Below, piece by piece: positions 7,633 to 14,849 of a stretch of 37,417 nucleotides of DNA. The translations under genes were made by a program, and so were the position numbers. The notes beneath the pieces were generated by a model that worked only from the letters and a program-made list of their open reading frames with translations, was not told the DNA's origin and did no database searches. Positions within the stretch are counted from its first letter, which is position 1; each line of letters starts with the position of its first letter. This stretch comes from Afipia sp. (GTDB taxonomy: Bacteria > Pseudomonadota > Alphaproteobacteria > Rhizobiales > Xanthobacteraceae), in assembly GCA_017308495.1 (NCBI GenBank), contig JAFKES010000083.1, positions 1 through 37,417 of the forward strand. The letters are read 5' to 3'.

Positions 7633-8874
7633 ATGCGTGCAGCCCAACTGACGTCTTATCAGCGCTGGTCGATCCTGATCGGCGCGTCCGTGATGTTGAG
7701 CCTTTCGATGGGGATGCGGCAGAGCTTCGGGCTTTTCCAGCCGTCGATTTTGCACGACACCCAGATTACCAGTGCCGACTTCTCTCTCGCTACCGCGATC
7801 CAGAACATCGTGTGGGGCGTCACCCAGCCCTTCGTCGGCATGTTCGCCGATCGCTACGGCTCCCGCTATGTGATGATCGGCGGCGTCTTTGTCTACATGC
7901 TCGGTCTTGTGGTCATGATTTTCTCCACCACCGCGCTAGCCTTTATCTTCGGGGCGGGCATCTGCGTCGGCATCGCGCTGTCATGCACGGCGGCGAACAT
8001 GAGCATGGCGGTCTCGGCGCGCGCGGTCTCCCCCGCCAGGCGCAGCGTCACCATGGGCGCGATCTCCGCAGCGGGTTCGATCGGTCTCGTCATCGCGTCG
8101 CCAATGGCGCAGGCGCTGATTTCGACGTCCGGCTGGCAGATCGCGCTGGTCGGCTTCATCGGTCTGGCCTGCGTCATGCTACCGTCGGCGTTCAGCGCCG
8201 GCAAAGCCGACGTGATCGAGATCGACAAGGCCGATGATGTCGATCGGCCGCTGGGCGCGGTGGTGCAGTCGGCGCTCGGCCATTCGGGCTATGTCATCAT
8301 GGCGCTGGCGTTCTTCGTGTGCGGTCTGCAGCTTGTCTTCCTCACCACGCATCTTCCGAACTATCTGGCGATCTGCGGCCTCGATCCGTCGCTCGGCGCG
8401 TCGGCGCTCGCCACGATCGGGCTGTTCAACGTGTTCGGCTCCTATGCGTGCGGCTGGCTCGGAGGGCGCTATCCCAAGCAGTTGCTGCTCGGCGGCGTCT
8501 ACATCGTGCGCTCGATGGCGATCGCGGTGTATTTCATGCTGCCCGCGACGCCGGCGTCGACGCTGATTTTCGCCGCCGTGATGGGTTCGCTGTGGCTCGG
8601 CGTCATTCCGCTGGTGAACGGCCTCGTCGCGCAAATGTTCGGGCTGCGCTATATGGCGACGCTGACCGGCATCGCCTTCCTGAGTCATCAGATCGGCTCG
8701 TTCGTCGGCGCCTGGGGCAGCGGCCTGATCTTCGATCATCTCGGCAACTACGACATGGCATGGAAGGGCGCGGTCATTATCGGCCTCATTGCTGGCTCGC
8801 TCCAGATGCTGATGAATGTGCGCCCGCCCGCGACGCGGGACGAACTGGACGGCGCACTGCCGAGAGCGGCGTAG
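7633..8874 (+). CDS. MFS transporter, monocarboxylate/oxalate-formate antiporter-like
   Basis: A 413-residue inner-membrane transporter with about twelve hydrophobic segments, the normal length and topology for the major facilitator superfamily. The N-terminal half has a motif-A-like loop after helix 2, GMFADRYGSRYVM (69-81), and a helix-1 segment SMGMRQSFGLFQPSI typical of the OFA/monocarboxylate branch. A long hydrophilic loop near residues 190-212 separates the two six-helix halves. GAGGG lies 9 bases before ATG 7633. The substrate is probably an organic anion, by family analogy only. The divergent neighbour is a GNAT acetyltransferase, and SOD lies downstream after 160 bases. Confidence 0.9.
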   Translation: MRAAQLTSYQRWSILIGASVMLSLSMGMRQSFGLFQPSILHDTQITSADFSLATAIQNIVWGVTQPFVGMFADRYGSRYVMIGGVFVYMLGLVVMIFSTTALAFIFGAGICVGIALSCTAANMSMAVSARAVSPARRSVTMGAISAAGSIGLVIASPMAQALISTSGWQIALVGFIGLACVMLPSAFSAGKADVIEIDKADDVDRPLGAVVQSALGHSGYVIMALAFFVCGLQLVFLTTHLPNYLAICGLDPSLGASALATIGLFNVFGSYACGWLGGRYPKQLLLGGVYIVRSMAIAVYFMLPATPASTLIFAAVMGSLWLGVIPLVNGLVAQMFGLRYMATLTGIAFLSHQIGSFVGAWGSGLIFDHLGNYDMAWKGAVIIGLIAGSLQMLMNVRPPATRDELDGALPRAA

Positions 8875-9036
8875 GGCGCTCCGCCCCGGTGGCAGGCCGT
8901 TCCGGACACGGGACGGCAGAGGGCGGCTGCGCGCCGCGGCGGGCCTGCGCGCCTTTCGCTGTTTCCCTCGTCGGGAAACCTTCTATAGTGCGCCGCGTTG
9001 ACACCTCGTCATTCATCATTTCCGGAAGTTAAAGCC

Positions 9037-9636
9037 ATGACCTTCACCCTCCCGAATCTGCCTTATGCTTACGACGCGCTTCAGCCTTATATGTCCAAGG
9101 AAACGCTGGAGTATCATCACGACAAGCATCATCAGGCCTACGTGACCAACGGCAACAACCTGCTGAAGGGCACCGAGTTCGAGGGCAAGTCGCTCGAAGA
9201 CATCGTCAAGGGCTCGTTCGGAAAGAACGCGGGCCTCTTCAACAATGCCGGCCAGCACTACAATCACCTGCATTTCTGGAATTGGATGAAGCCCAATGGC
9301 GGCGGCGACAAGCTGCCGGCCAAGCTCGCCAAGAAGATCGATGAGGATCTTGGTGGCCTCGAAAAGTTCAAGGCCGATTTTGCCGCGGCCGGCGCGGGCC
9401 AGTTCGGCTCCGGCTGGGCCTGGCTGTCGGTGAAGAACGGCAAGCTTGAAGTTTCGAAAACGCCGAACGGCGAAAACCCGCTGGTGCACGGCGCGACGCC
9501 GATTCTCGGCGTCGATGTGTGGGAGCATTCCTACTACATCGATTACCGCAATCGCCGTCCGGACTATCTCAAGGCGTTCGTTGATCACCTGGTGAACTGG
9601 GAATACGTCGACTCCCTGTTCGCCAAGGCCGTGTAA
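9037..9636 (+). CDS. sodB: superoxide dismutase [Fe]
   Basis: A 199-residue Fe/Mn-family superoxide dismutase that disproportionates superoxide in the cytosol. The metal ligands are His27, His77 (in HYNHLHFW), Asp160 and His164 (in DVWEHSYYIDY). The outer-sphere Gln is supplied from AGQ at residue 73, the position used by iron enzymes (Gln69 in E. coli FeSOD), and GSGWAWL is also of the iron type, so Fe or cambialistic use is more likely than strict Mn use. No signal peptide. ATG 9037 has GGAAG 9 bases upstream. The stop region is duplicated: GCCGTGTAAG occurs twice in tandem at the 3' end. Confidence 0.96.
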   Translation: MTFTLPNLPYAYDALQPYMSKETLEYHHDKHHQAYVTNGNNLLKGTEFEGKSLEDIVKGSFGKNAGLFNNAGQHYNHLHFWNWMKPNGGGDKLPAKLAKKIDEDLGGLEKFKADFAAAGAGQFGSGWAWLSVKNGKLEVSKTPNGENPLVHGATPILGVDVWEHSYYIDYRNRRPDYLKAFVDHLVNWEYVDSLFAKAV

Positions 9637-9672
9637 GGCCGTGTAAGGCCGTCATCGATCGCGTCACGATCC

Positions 9673-9703
9673 AGCGGGGCCCAGCCATGCGGCCCCGCTT
9701 TTC
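9673..9703 (+). terminator. rho-independent terminator after sodB
   Basis: AGCGGGGCC and GGCCCCGCT form a 9-pair stem around a 9-base loop, followed by TTTT. It separates sodB from the zinc block whose operator lies only about 30 bases further on. Confidence 0.85.
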
Positions 9704-9731
9704 TGTGGCGGCGGGCCATGGACATGAGTTA

Positions 9732-9746
9732 TGTTATAATATAACA
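9732..9746. promoter_or_regulatory. Zur box (zinc-uptake regulator operator)
   Basis: TGTTATAATATAACA is a perfect 7-1-7 palindrome and equals the core of the known proteobacterial Zur box (ATGTTATA-N-TATAACAT). It also contains a TATAAT-like -10 hexamer, so bound Zur would block RNA polymerase directly. It lies 51 bases upstream of the His-rich peptide gene, ahead of the zinc ABC transporter. The surrounding DNA is GC-rich, so this AT palindrome stands out strongly. Confidence 0.9.
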
Positions 9747-9797
9747 AAATCCGGCCGAGGCCGCGCCGTGCGGGCTCGCCCGCTCCGGAGTCCGACC

Positions 9798-10010
9798 ATG
9801 GCCCATGCCCCCGGCCATTCCCATGCGCATCCCGGTCATCACGGGCACGACCACCACGGGCATGCCCATCACAGCCACGATCCGGCCGCGCCCCATCCGG
9901 CGCAGGCGCTGACGTGGTCGATCCTGCGCATGACCCTGACGGCGCGCCTCGTGGCGGCTGCGGCGATCAGCGCCGGGCTGTGGGCTTTCGTCTGGCTGGC
10001 GATGCGCTGA
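9798..10010 (+). CDS. small His-rich single-pass membrane protein
   Basis: A 70-residue protein with two parts. Residues 1-34 are mostly His with Gly, Ala and Asp (about 14 His), an obvious metal-binding tract. Residues 48-68 form one transmembrane helix ending in Trp and Met. Arg44 and Arg49 just before the helix suggest the His tail faces the cytoplasm, although this is inference. GGAG lies 7 bases before ATG 9798. The stop is one base before the ATPase gene start, so the two are almost certainly translated from one mRNA under the Zur box. It may buffer zinc or pass it on at the membrane; I know of no characterised homologue. Confidence 0.8.
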   Translation: MAHAPGHSHAHPGHHGHDHHGHAHHSHDPAAPHPAQALTWSILRMTLTARLVAAAAISAGLWAFVWLAMR

Positions 10011-10011
10011 C

Positions 10012-10764
10012 ATGACGCCGCAACTGCAATTCGACAACGTGACGCTGGGCTACGACCGGCACCCGGCCGTGCATCACCTCAGCGGCGAGGTGCGTTCGGG
10101 CGCGCTGGTCGCCGTGGTCGGGCCCAACGGCGCCGGCAAGTCCACCCTTTTTCGCGGCATCGTCGGTATTCTCAAGCCGCTCGCCGGGCGCATCGGCCTC
10201 GGCAATCTCGACGCGCGTGATATCGCCTATCTGCCGCAGAGCGCGGACATCGATCGCAGCTTTCCGATTTCCGTCTACGATTTCGTCGGCACCGGCCTGT
10301 GGCGCAGCAAGGGCCTGTTCGGAGGTCTCGGCAGGCCGGAGCGCGAGCGGATCGCCGCGGCGCTCGCGGCGGTGGGGCTCAGCGGATTCGAGAACCGTCC
10401 GATCGGCACGCTCTCGGGCGGGCAGATGCAGCGCATGCTGTTCGCGCGGGTGCTGCTGCAGGATGCGCGCGTGATCGTGCTCGACGAGCCGTTCAACGCC
10501 ATCGACGCCAAGACCTGCGCCGATCTCGTCGCGCTGGTGCGGCGCTGGCACGACGAGCAGCGCACGGTGCTGGCGGCGCTGCACGACATGGAGATGGTGC
10601 GCGCCCATTTCCCCGAGACCCTGCTGCTGGCGCGATCGAAGGTGGCGTGGGGGCCGACCGCGGAGGTACTGACGCCGGACAACCTTCTGGCCGCGCGCCA
10701 TATGTGCGAGGCGTTCGACGATACGGCCGCGCCGTGCGTCGAGACGCCGTCGCGGGCGGCGTGA
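10012..10764 (+). CDS. znuC: zinc ABC transporter, ATP-binding protein
   Basis: A 250-residue ABC ATPase that powers metal import at the inner membrane. The motifs are intact: Walker A GPNGAGKST (37-45), signature LSGGQMQR (134-141), Walker B VIVLDEP (154-160) and the switch His191 in LAALHDME. It starts one base after the His-rich peptide stop. The permease follows after 4 bases and the binding protein after that, giving a complete cluster A-I (Zn/Mn) uptake system downstream of a Zur box. The AztA branch is an equally possible name, so the gene symbol refers to function, not strict orthology. Confidence 0.92.
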   Translation: MTPQLQFDNVTLGYDRHPAVHHLSGEVRSGALVAVVGPNGAGKSTLFRGIVGILKPLAGRIGLGNLDARDIAYLPQSADIDRSFPISVYDFVGTGLWRSKGLFGGLGRPERERIAAALAAVGLSGFENRPIGTLSGGQMQRMLFARVLLQDARVIVLDEPFNAIDAKTCADLVALVRRWHDEQRTVLAALHDMEMVRAHFPETLLLARSKVAWGPTAEVLTPDNLLAARHMCEAFDDTAAPCVETPSRAA

Positions 10765-10768
10765 CGCC

Positions 10769-11638
10769 ATGATCTACGACACGCTGATCGCGCCTTTCAC
10801 CGAATTCGAGTTTATGCGGCGCGCGCTGGCGGGCGTCATCGCGCTGGCGATCGGCGGCGCGCCGATCGGCGTATTCCTGATGCTGCGGCGGATGAGCCTC
10901 GTCGGCGATGCCATGGCGCATGCGATCCTGCCGGGCGCGGCCATCGGTTTCCTGCTGTCGGGGCTCAACCTGTTCGCGATGACCTTCGGCGGGCTGGTCG
11001 CCGGTTTCGCCGTCGCGGTGCTCGCCGGCGTGGTGGCGCGGACCACCGAGCTGAAGGAAGATGCCTCGCTGGCGGCGTTCTATCTGGTGTCGTTGGCGCT
11101 CGGCGTCACCATCGTCTCCGTCAAAGGCACCAACATCGATCTGCTCCACGTGCTGTTCGGCAATATTTTGGCGATGGACGACCAGACCCTGCTGGTGATC
11201 GCCTTCAATGCCACCGTCACGCTGCTGGTGCTGGCGGTGATCTGGCGGCCGCTGGTGATCGAGTGCGTCGATCCGGTGTTCCTGCGCACGGTGAGCCGCG
11301 CCGGTGCGCCAGCGCATCTCGCCTTCATGGCGCTGGTGGTGATCAACCTCGTCAACGGCTTCCATGCGCTCGGTACGCTGCTGGCGGTGGGCATGATGAT
11401 CCTGCCCGCGGGGATCGCGCGGTTCTGGTCGCGCGAGCTCACCGGCATGATCGGCCTCGCGGTAGCCGCCGCCGCCGTCTCCGGCTATGCGGGACTGCTG
11501 CTGTCGTTCCATACCAAGGTGCCGTCCGGGCCCGCGATCATCCTGGTCGCGGCCGCGCTCTATACGGTGTCGATCCTGTTCGGTTCCGTCGGCGGTCTGG
11601 TGCGCCAGCTGTTTCCCGGCCGCCATCTCGAAGCGTGA
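10769..11638 (+). CDS. znuB: zinc ABC transporter, permease
   Basis: A 289-residue integral membrane protein with about eight hydrophobic helices, the normal size for ABC-3 type metal permeases. The coupling region RRMSLVGDAMAHAILPGAAIG (with the conserved SLxGDAxxHAxLPG pattern) is clear near residues 45-65, and a later segment FHALGTLLAVGMMILPAGIAR matches the family's ALGTLL...PAA block. It begins 4 bases after the ATPase stop and ends 9 bases before the binding-protein gene. Two such subunits would form the inner-membrane channel for Zn2+ delivered by the periplasmic protein. Confidence 0.93.
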   Translation: MIYDTLIAPFTEFEFMRRALAGVIALAIGGAPIGVFLMLRRMSLVGDAMAHAILPGAAIGFLLSGLNLFAMTFGGLVAGFAVAVLAGVVARTTELKEDASLAAFYLVSLALGVTIVSVKGTNIDLLHVLFGNILAMDDQTLLVIAFNATVTLLVLAVIWRPLVIECVDPVFLRTVSRAGAPAHLAFMALVVINLVNGFHALGTLLAVGMMILPAGIARFWSRELTGMIGLAVAAAAVSGYAGLLLSFHTKVPSGPAIILVAAALYTVSILFGSVGGLVRQLFPGRHLEA

Positions 11639-11647
11639 GGAGAGGCG

Positions 11648-12538
11648 ATGCGTTTCATCGTCGCAATGCTGGTTGCCGTCATGGCCGGGCTTGGCTCCGC
11701 ACAGGCGGATGACCGGCTCAGCGTCGTCGCCACGTTCTCGATCCTGGGTGACTTCGCGCGGAATGTCGGCGGCGATCGGGTCGCTGTGACCACGCTGGTC
11801 GGTCCCGACAGTGACAGCCACGTCTATACCCCGTCGCCGGCGGACGCCAAGACGATCGCTGCGGCGCGGCTCGTGATCGTCAACGGCCTCGGCCTCGAAG
11901 GCTGGCTGCCGCGGCTGGTCAAATCGTCCGGCGGCAAGGCTGCGACCGTGATCGCCACCAAGGGCATCGTCCCGCGCAGGATTGCGGATGGCCACAGCCA
12001 CGATCCGTCGGAAGCCGACCCGCACGCTTGGCAATCCGTGTCCAACGCGAAGATCTATGTCACCAATATCCGCGACGCGCTGATCGCTGCCGATCCTGCG
12101 GGCGCGGATACCTACCGGGCCAATGCGGCCGCCTATCTGGCGAAGCTCGATACGCTCGACGCCGAGGTCCGTGCTGCGGTGGCACAGATTCCCCCCGAGC
12201 GCCGCCGCGTCATCTCCACACACGATGCGTTTGGCTATTTCGCCGCCGCCTACGGCATCGATTTCATCGCCCCGCAGGGCGCCTCCACCGATTCCGAGCC
12301 CAGCGCCCGCGATATCGCCGCCATCATCTCCCAGATCAGGCGCGAGAAAATTCCGGCGGTTTTCCTGGAAAATATTAGCGATCCCCGGCTGATCCGGCGA
12401 ATCGCCGCCGAAACCGGGGCGGCCATCGGCGGAACGCTGTATTCGGACAGCCTGAGCGGCGAAAAGGGGCCTGTTCCCACTTACATTGACATGGTCCGGC
12501 ACAATATAAAGGCCCTGACGCGCGCGCTCGCGAGCTAG
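11648..12538 (+). CDS. znuA: periplasmic zinc-binding protein of the ABC transporter
   Basis: A 296-residue cluster A-I solute-binding protein. Residues 1-20 are a signal peptide ending in SAQA. The expected metal ligands are His58 (DSHVYTPSP), His126 (DPHAWQS), His192 (STHDAFGYF) and Asp267 (YSDSLS). The third His, rather than Glu, points to zinc and not manganese. The His-rich loop seen in ZnuA is reduced here to GHSHD (115-119), closer to the AztC type. GGAGAGG sits just before ATG 11648. It captures Zn2+ in the periplasm for the permease encoded 9 bases upstream. Confidence 0.93.
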   Translation: MRFIVAMLVAVMAGLGSAQADDRLSVVATFSILGDFARNVGGDRVAVTTLVGPDSDSHVYTPSPADAKTIAAARLVIVNGLGLEGWLPRLVKSSGGKAATVIATKGIVPRRIADGHSHDPSEADPHAWQSVSNAKIYVTNIRDALIAADPAGADTYRANAAAYLAKLDTLDAEVRAAVAQIPPERRRVISTHDAFGYFAAAYGIDFIAPQGASTDSEPSARDIAAIISQIRREKIPAVFLENISDPRLIRRIAAETGAAIGGTLYSDSLSGEKGPVPTYIDMVRHNIKALTRALAS

Positions 12539-12601
12539 GCCGGGGCCTTCCCGGCCGCCGGGCCGCGCACCTGATCCGCCTGAAGTTTTCCCGGAGTTCT
12601 C

Positions 12602-13690
12602 ATGTCCGACGTCGCTGCCAACAAAATCCCCGTGACCGTGCTGACCGGCTATCTCGGCGCCGGCAAGACCACGCTGCTCAACCGCATCCTGTCGGAGAAC
12701 CACGGCAAGAAATACGCGGTGATCGTCAACGAATTCGGCGAGATCGGCATCGACAACGATCTCATCATCGGCGCCGACGAGGAAGTGTTCGAGATGAACA
12801 ACGGCTGCGTCTGTTGCACCGTGCGCGGCGACCTCGTGCGCATCATCGACGGGCTGATGAAGCGCAAGGGTAAATTCGACGCCATCATTCTGGAAACCAC
12901 CGGCCTTGCCGATCCCGCCCCGGTGGCGCAGACGTTCTTCGTCGACGAGGACGTGCGCGACAAGACCATCCTCGATGCCGTGGTCACGGTGGCCGACGCC
13001 AAATGGCTGAGCGACCGCCTCAAGGACGCGCCGGAAGCCAAGAACCAGATCGCCTTCGCCGACGTGATCGTGCTCAACAAGACCGATCTCGTCACCAAGG
13101 CCGAACTTGCCGAGGTCGAGGCGCGCATCCGCGGCATCAACCCCTACGCCAAGCTGCACCGCACCGAGCGTGCGCAGGTGCAGTTGTCCGATGTGCTGGA
13201 GCGTGGCGCGTTCGATCTCGACCGCATTCTGGAGATCGAGCCGGCCTTCCTCGACGACGAGGGCCACGATCACGACCACCATCATCACGACCACGATCAC
13301 GATCACGGTCATGACCACGGCCATCATCATCACGATCATGGGCATGATCACGGCCATGATCATGGGCATGGCGGCATGAAGCACTATCACGACGAGGAGA
13401 TGCAGTCTTTGTCGCTGCGCACCGACAAGCCGATCGATCCCACCAAGTTCATGCCGTGGCTGCAGGATCTGGTGGCGCGCGACGGTCAGAAGATCCTGCG
13501 CTCCAAGGGCATTCTCTCGTTCGCGGATGACGACGACCGCTACGTGTTTCAGGGCGTGCACATGATGCTGGAGGGCGACCACCAGCGCAAATGGCGCAAC
13601 GACGAGACGCGCGAAAGCCGTGTCGTCTTCATCGGTCGCGATCTGCCCGAGCAGGCCATCCGCGAAGGTTTTGAAAAAACCATCGCCTGA
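12602..13690 (+). CDS. CobW/COG0523 GTPase, zinc chaperone-like, with His tract
   Basis: A 362-residue G3E-family GTPase. Walker A is GYLGAGKTT (16-24), the metal-binding C-x-C-C motif is GCVCC (68-72), the ETTG switch is at 98-101 and the guanine-specificity motif NKTD is at 159-162. Residues 221-263 are an extended His/Asp/Gly tract, after which the small C-terminal CobW_C domain follows (about 265-360). Family members under Zur control (ZigA, YeiR, ZNG1 types) deliver zinc to target enzymes during starvation. GGAG lies upstream of ATG 12602. The 63-base gap after the binding-protein gene and its direction fit the same operon. Confidence 0.92.
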   Translation: MSDVAANKIPVTVLTGYLGAGKTTLLNRILSENHGKKYAVIVNEFGEIGIDNDLIIGADEEVFEMNNGCVCCTVRGDLVRIIDGLMKRKGKFDAIILETTGLADPAPVAQTFFVDEDVRDKTILDAVVTVADAKWLSDRLKDAPEAKNQIAFADVIVLNKTDLVTKAELAEVEARIRGINPYAKLHRTERAQVQLSDVLERGAFDLDRILEIEPAFLDDEGHDHDHHHHDHDHDHGHDHGHHHHDHGHDHGHDHGHGGMKHYHDEEMQSLSLRTDKPIDPTKFMPWLQDLVARDGQKILRSKGILSFADDDDRYVFQGVHMMLEGDHQRKWRNDETRESRVVFIGRDLPEQAIREGFEKTIA

Positions 13691-13775
13691 CGAGCGTCCC
13701 CGTCATTTTCGGGCGGCGCGCGCAAGCGCGTCCGCCGGGACGGGGTTTCCGTTCAGATTCTCCTCATGGCGGGAA

Positions 13776-13793
13776 GCGGGGCTTCGGCCCCGC
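13776..13793. other. TTCG-capped hairpin in the zinc-block intergenic spacer
   Basis: GCGGGGC and GCCCCGC pair perfectly around a TTCG tetraloop, followed by CTTTCGCC with no long T-run. It lies between the CobW-type gene and the WD40 gene and may stabilise the upstream mRNA or weaken read-through. It is a poor match to a full terminator. Confidence 0.5.
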
Positions 13794-13828
13794 CTTTCGC
13801 CCCAAGAGGCCAAAGAGTAGCTGCCCTC

Positions 13829-14833
13829 ATGCCATTGAATGAACCATCCTCCATTGCCTCCGTCACCGACCGCGTGAGGACGGTCGCGCTCGGTGCGCCC
13901 GCCGCCGCCGTGCATTTCCTCGGTGATGTCGCGGCCTTCGTCGGTGCGGAAGACAGCGTGACGTTCGCGGTCGGCGACGATGTCCGTCCCGTCGCCGTCC
14001 ATGGCGGCGCTATCCTGTGCGCGGCGTCCGACGGCAGGCGCGTGGTTACCGGCGGCGATGATGGCAAGCTGGTCGCGCTCGATGCCGCGGGGACTGCCGA
14101 GACGCTGGCGACCGACGCCAAGCGCCGCTGGATCGACAACGTTGCGCTGCATGCCGATGGCGTGGTGGCGTGGTCGGCCGGCAAGACCGCCTCTGTCCGT
14201 GCGCCCAAGGGGGAAGAGAAGACGTTCGATGCGCCGTCCACCGTGGGCGGGCTTGCCTTCGCGCCGAAGGGAGTGCGGCTCGCCATCGCTCACTACAACG
14301 GCGTGACGCTGTGGTTTCCCAACATGGGGGCCAAGCCCGAGGTTCTCGAATGGAAGGGCTCTCACCTCGGCGTCACCTTCAGCCCGGACAACCGCTTCCT
14401 GGTCACCGCGATGCACGAGTCGGCGCTGCATGGCTGGCGGCTGGCGGATGCCCGTCACATGCGGATGTCCGGCTATCCGGCGCGGGTGCGCTCGATGTCG
14501 TGGAGTGCAGGCGGCAAATTCCTCGCCACCTCCGGGGCCGACAGCGCGATCCTGTGGCCGTTCGCCAGCAAGGACGGGCCGATGGGCAAGGAGCCTCTGA
14601 TGCTGGCGCCGCTGCAGGCCAAGGTCACCGCGGTGGCGTGCAGCCCGAAGGAGGACATCTTCGCCGCCGGTTACAGCGACGGCACCATCCTGATGGTGCG
14701 GATCGCGGACGGCGCGGAAGTTCTGGTGCGCCGAAACGGCGGCGGCCCGGTGGCCGCGCTGGCGTGGAACGCGAAGGGCGCGCTGCTGGCCTTCGCGATC
14801 GAGGACGGCGACGCTGGACTGCTGGCGCTCTGA
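13829..14833 (+). CDS. WD40-repeat (beta-propeller) protein in the zinc block
   Basis: A 334-residue protein with recurring WD40-like blades, for example LCAASDGRRVVTGGDDGKLVAL, GVTFSPDNRFLVTAMHESALHGW, SMSWSAGGKFLATSGADSAILW and VACSPKEDIFAAGYSDGTILM (given here as separate blade cores). Each blade ends in an aromatic or aliphatic-rich strand as in seven-bladed propellers. No signal peptide is present, so it is probably cytosolic. It follows the CobW-type GTPase by 138 bases and precedes the MgtC-like gene by 16. WD40 proteins are scaffolds; a link to zinc handling here is from context only. The ATG 13829 start has only a weak AAGAG site. Confidence 0.82.
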   Translation: MPLNEPSSIASVTDRVRTVALGAPAAAVHFLGDVAAFVGAEDSVTFAVGDDVRPVAVHGGAILCAASDGRRVVTGGDDGKLVALDAAGTAETLATDAKRRWIDNVALHADGVVAWSAGKTASVRAPKGEEKTFDAPSTVGGLAFAPKGVRLAIAHYNGVTLWFPNMGAKPEVLEWKGSHLGVTFSPDNRFLVTAMHESALHGWRLADARHMRMSGYPARVRSMSWSAGGKFLATSGADSAILWPFASKDGPMGKEPLMLAPLQAKVTAVACSPKEDIFAAGYSDGTILMVRIADGAEVLVRRNGGGPVAALAWNAKGALLAFAIEDGDAGLLAL

Positions 14834-14849
14834 TGCGTAGGGAAGTGTG

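Noticed and set aside
9719-9745. A TGGACA / TATAAC promoter pair over the Zur box
   Set aside because: The spacing is about 15 bases and the match is weak, so I report only the operator.
13262-13378. Repeated CATGATCACGGCC-like units that could suggest a small repeat array or CRISPR
   Set aside because: The repeats are codons of the His tract, with no spacers of constant length and unbroken reading frame.
10493-13582. Minus-strand open frame of over 1000 codons opposite the zinc genes
   Set aside because: It is antisense to well-supported genes; its composition (His, Arg, Asp-rich runs) is a shadow of high-GC codon usage and of the His tract.
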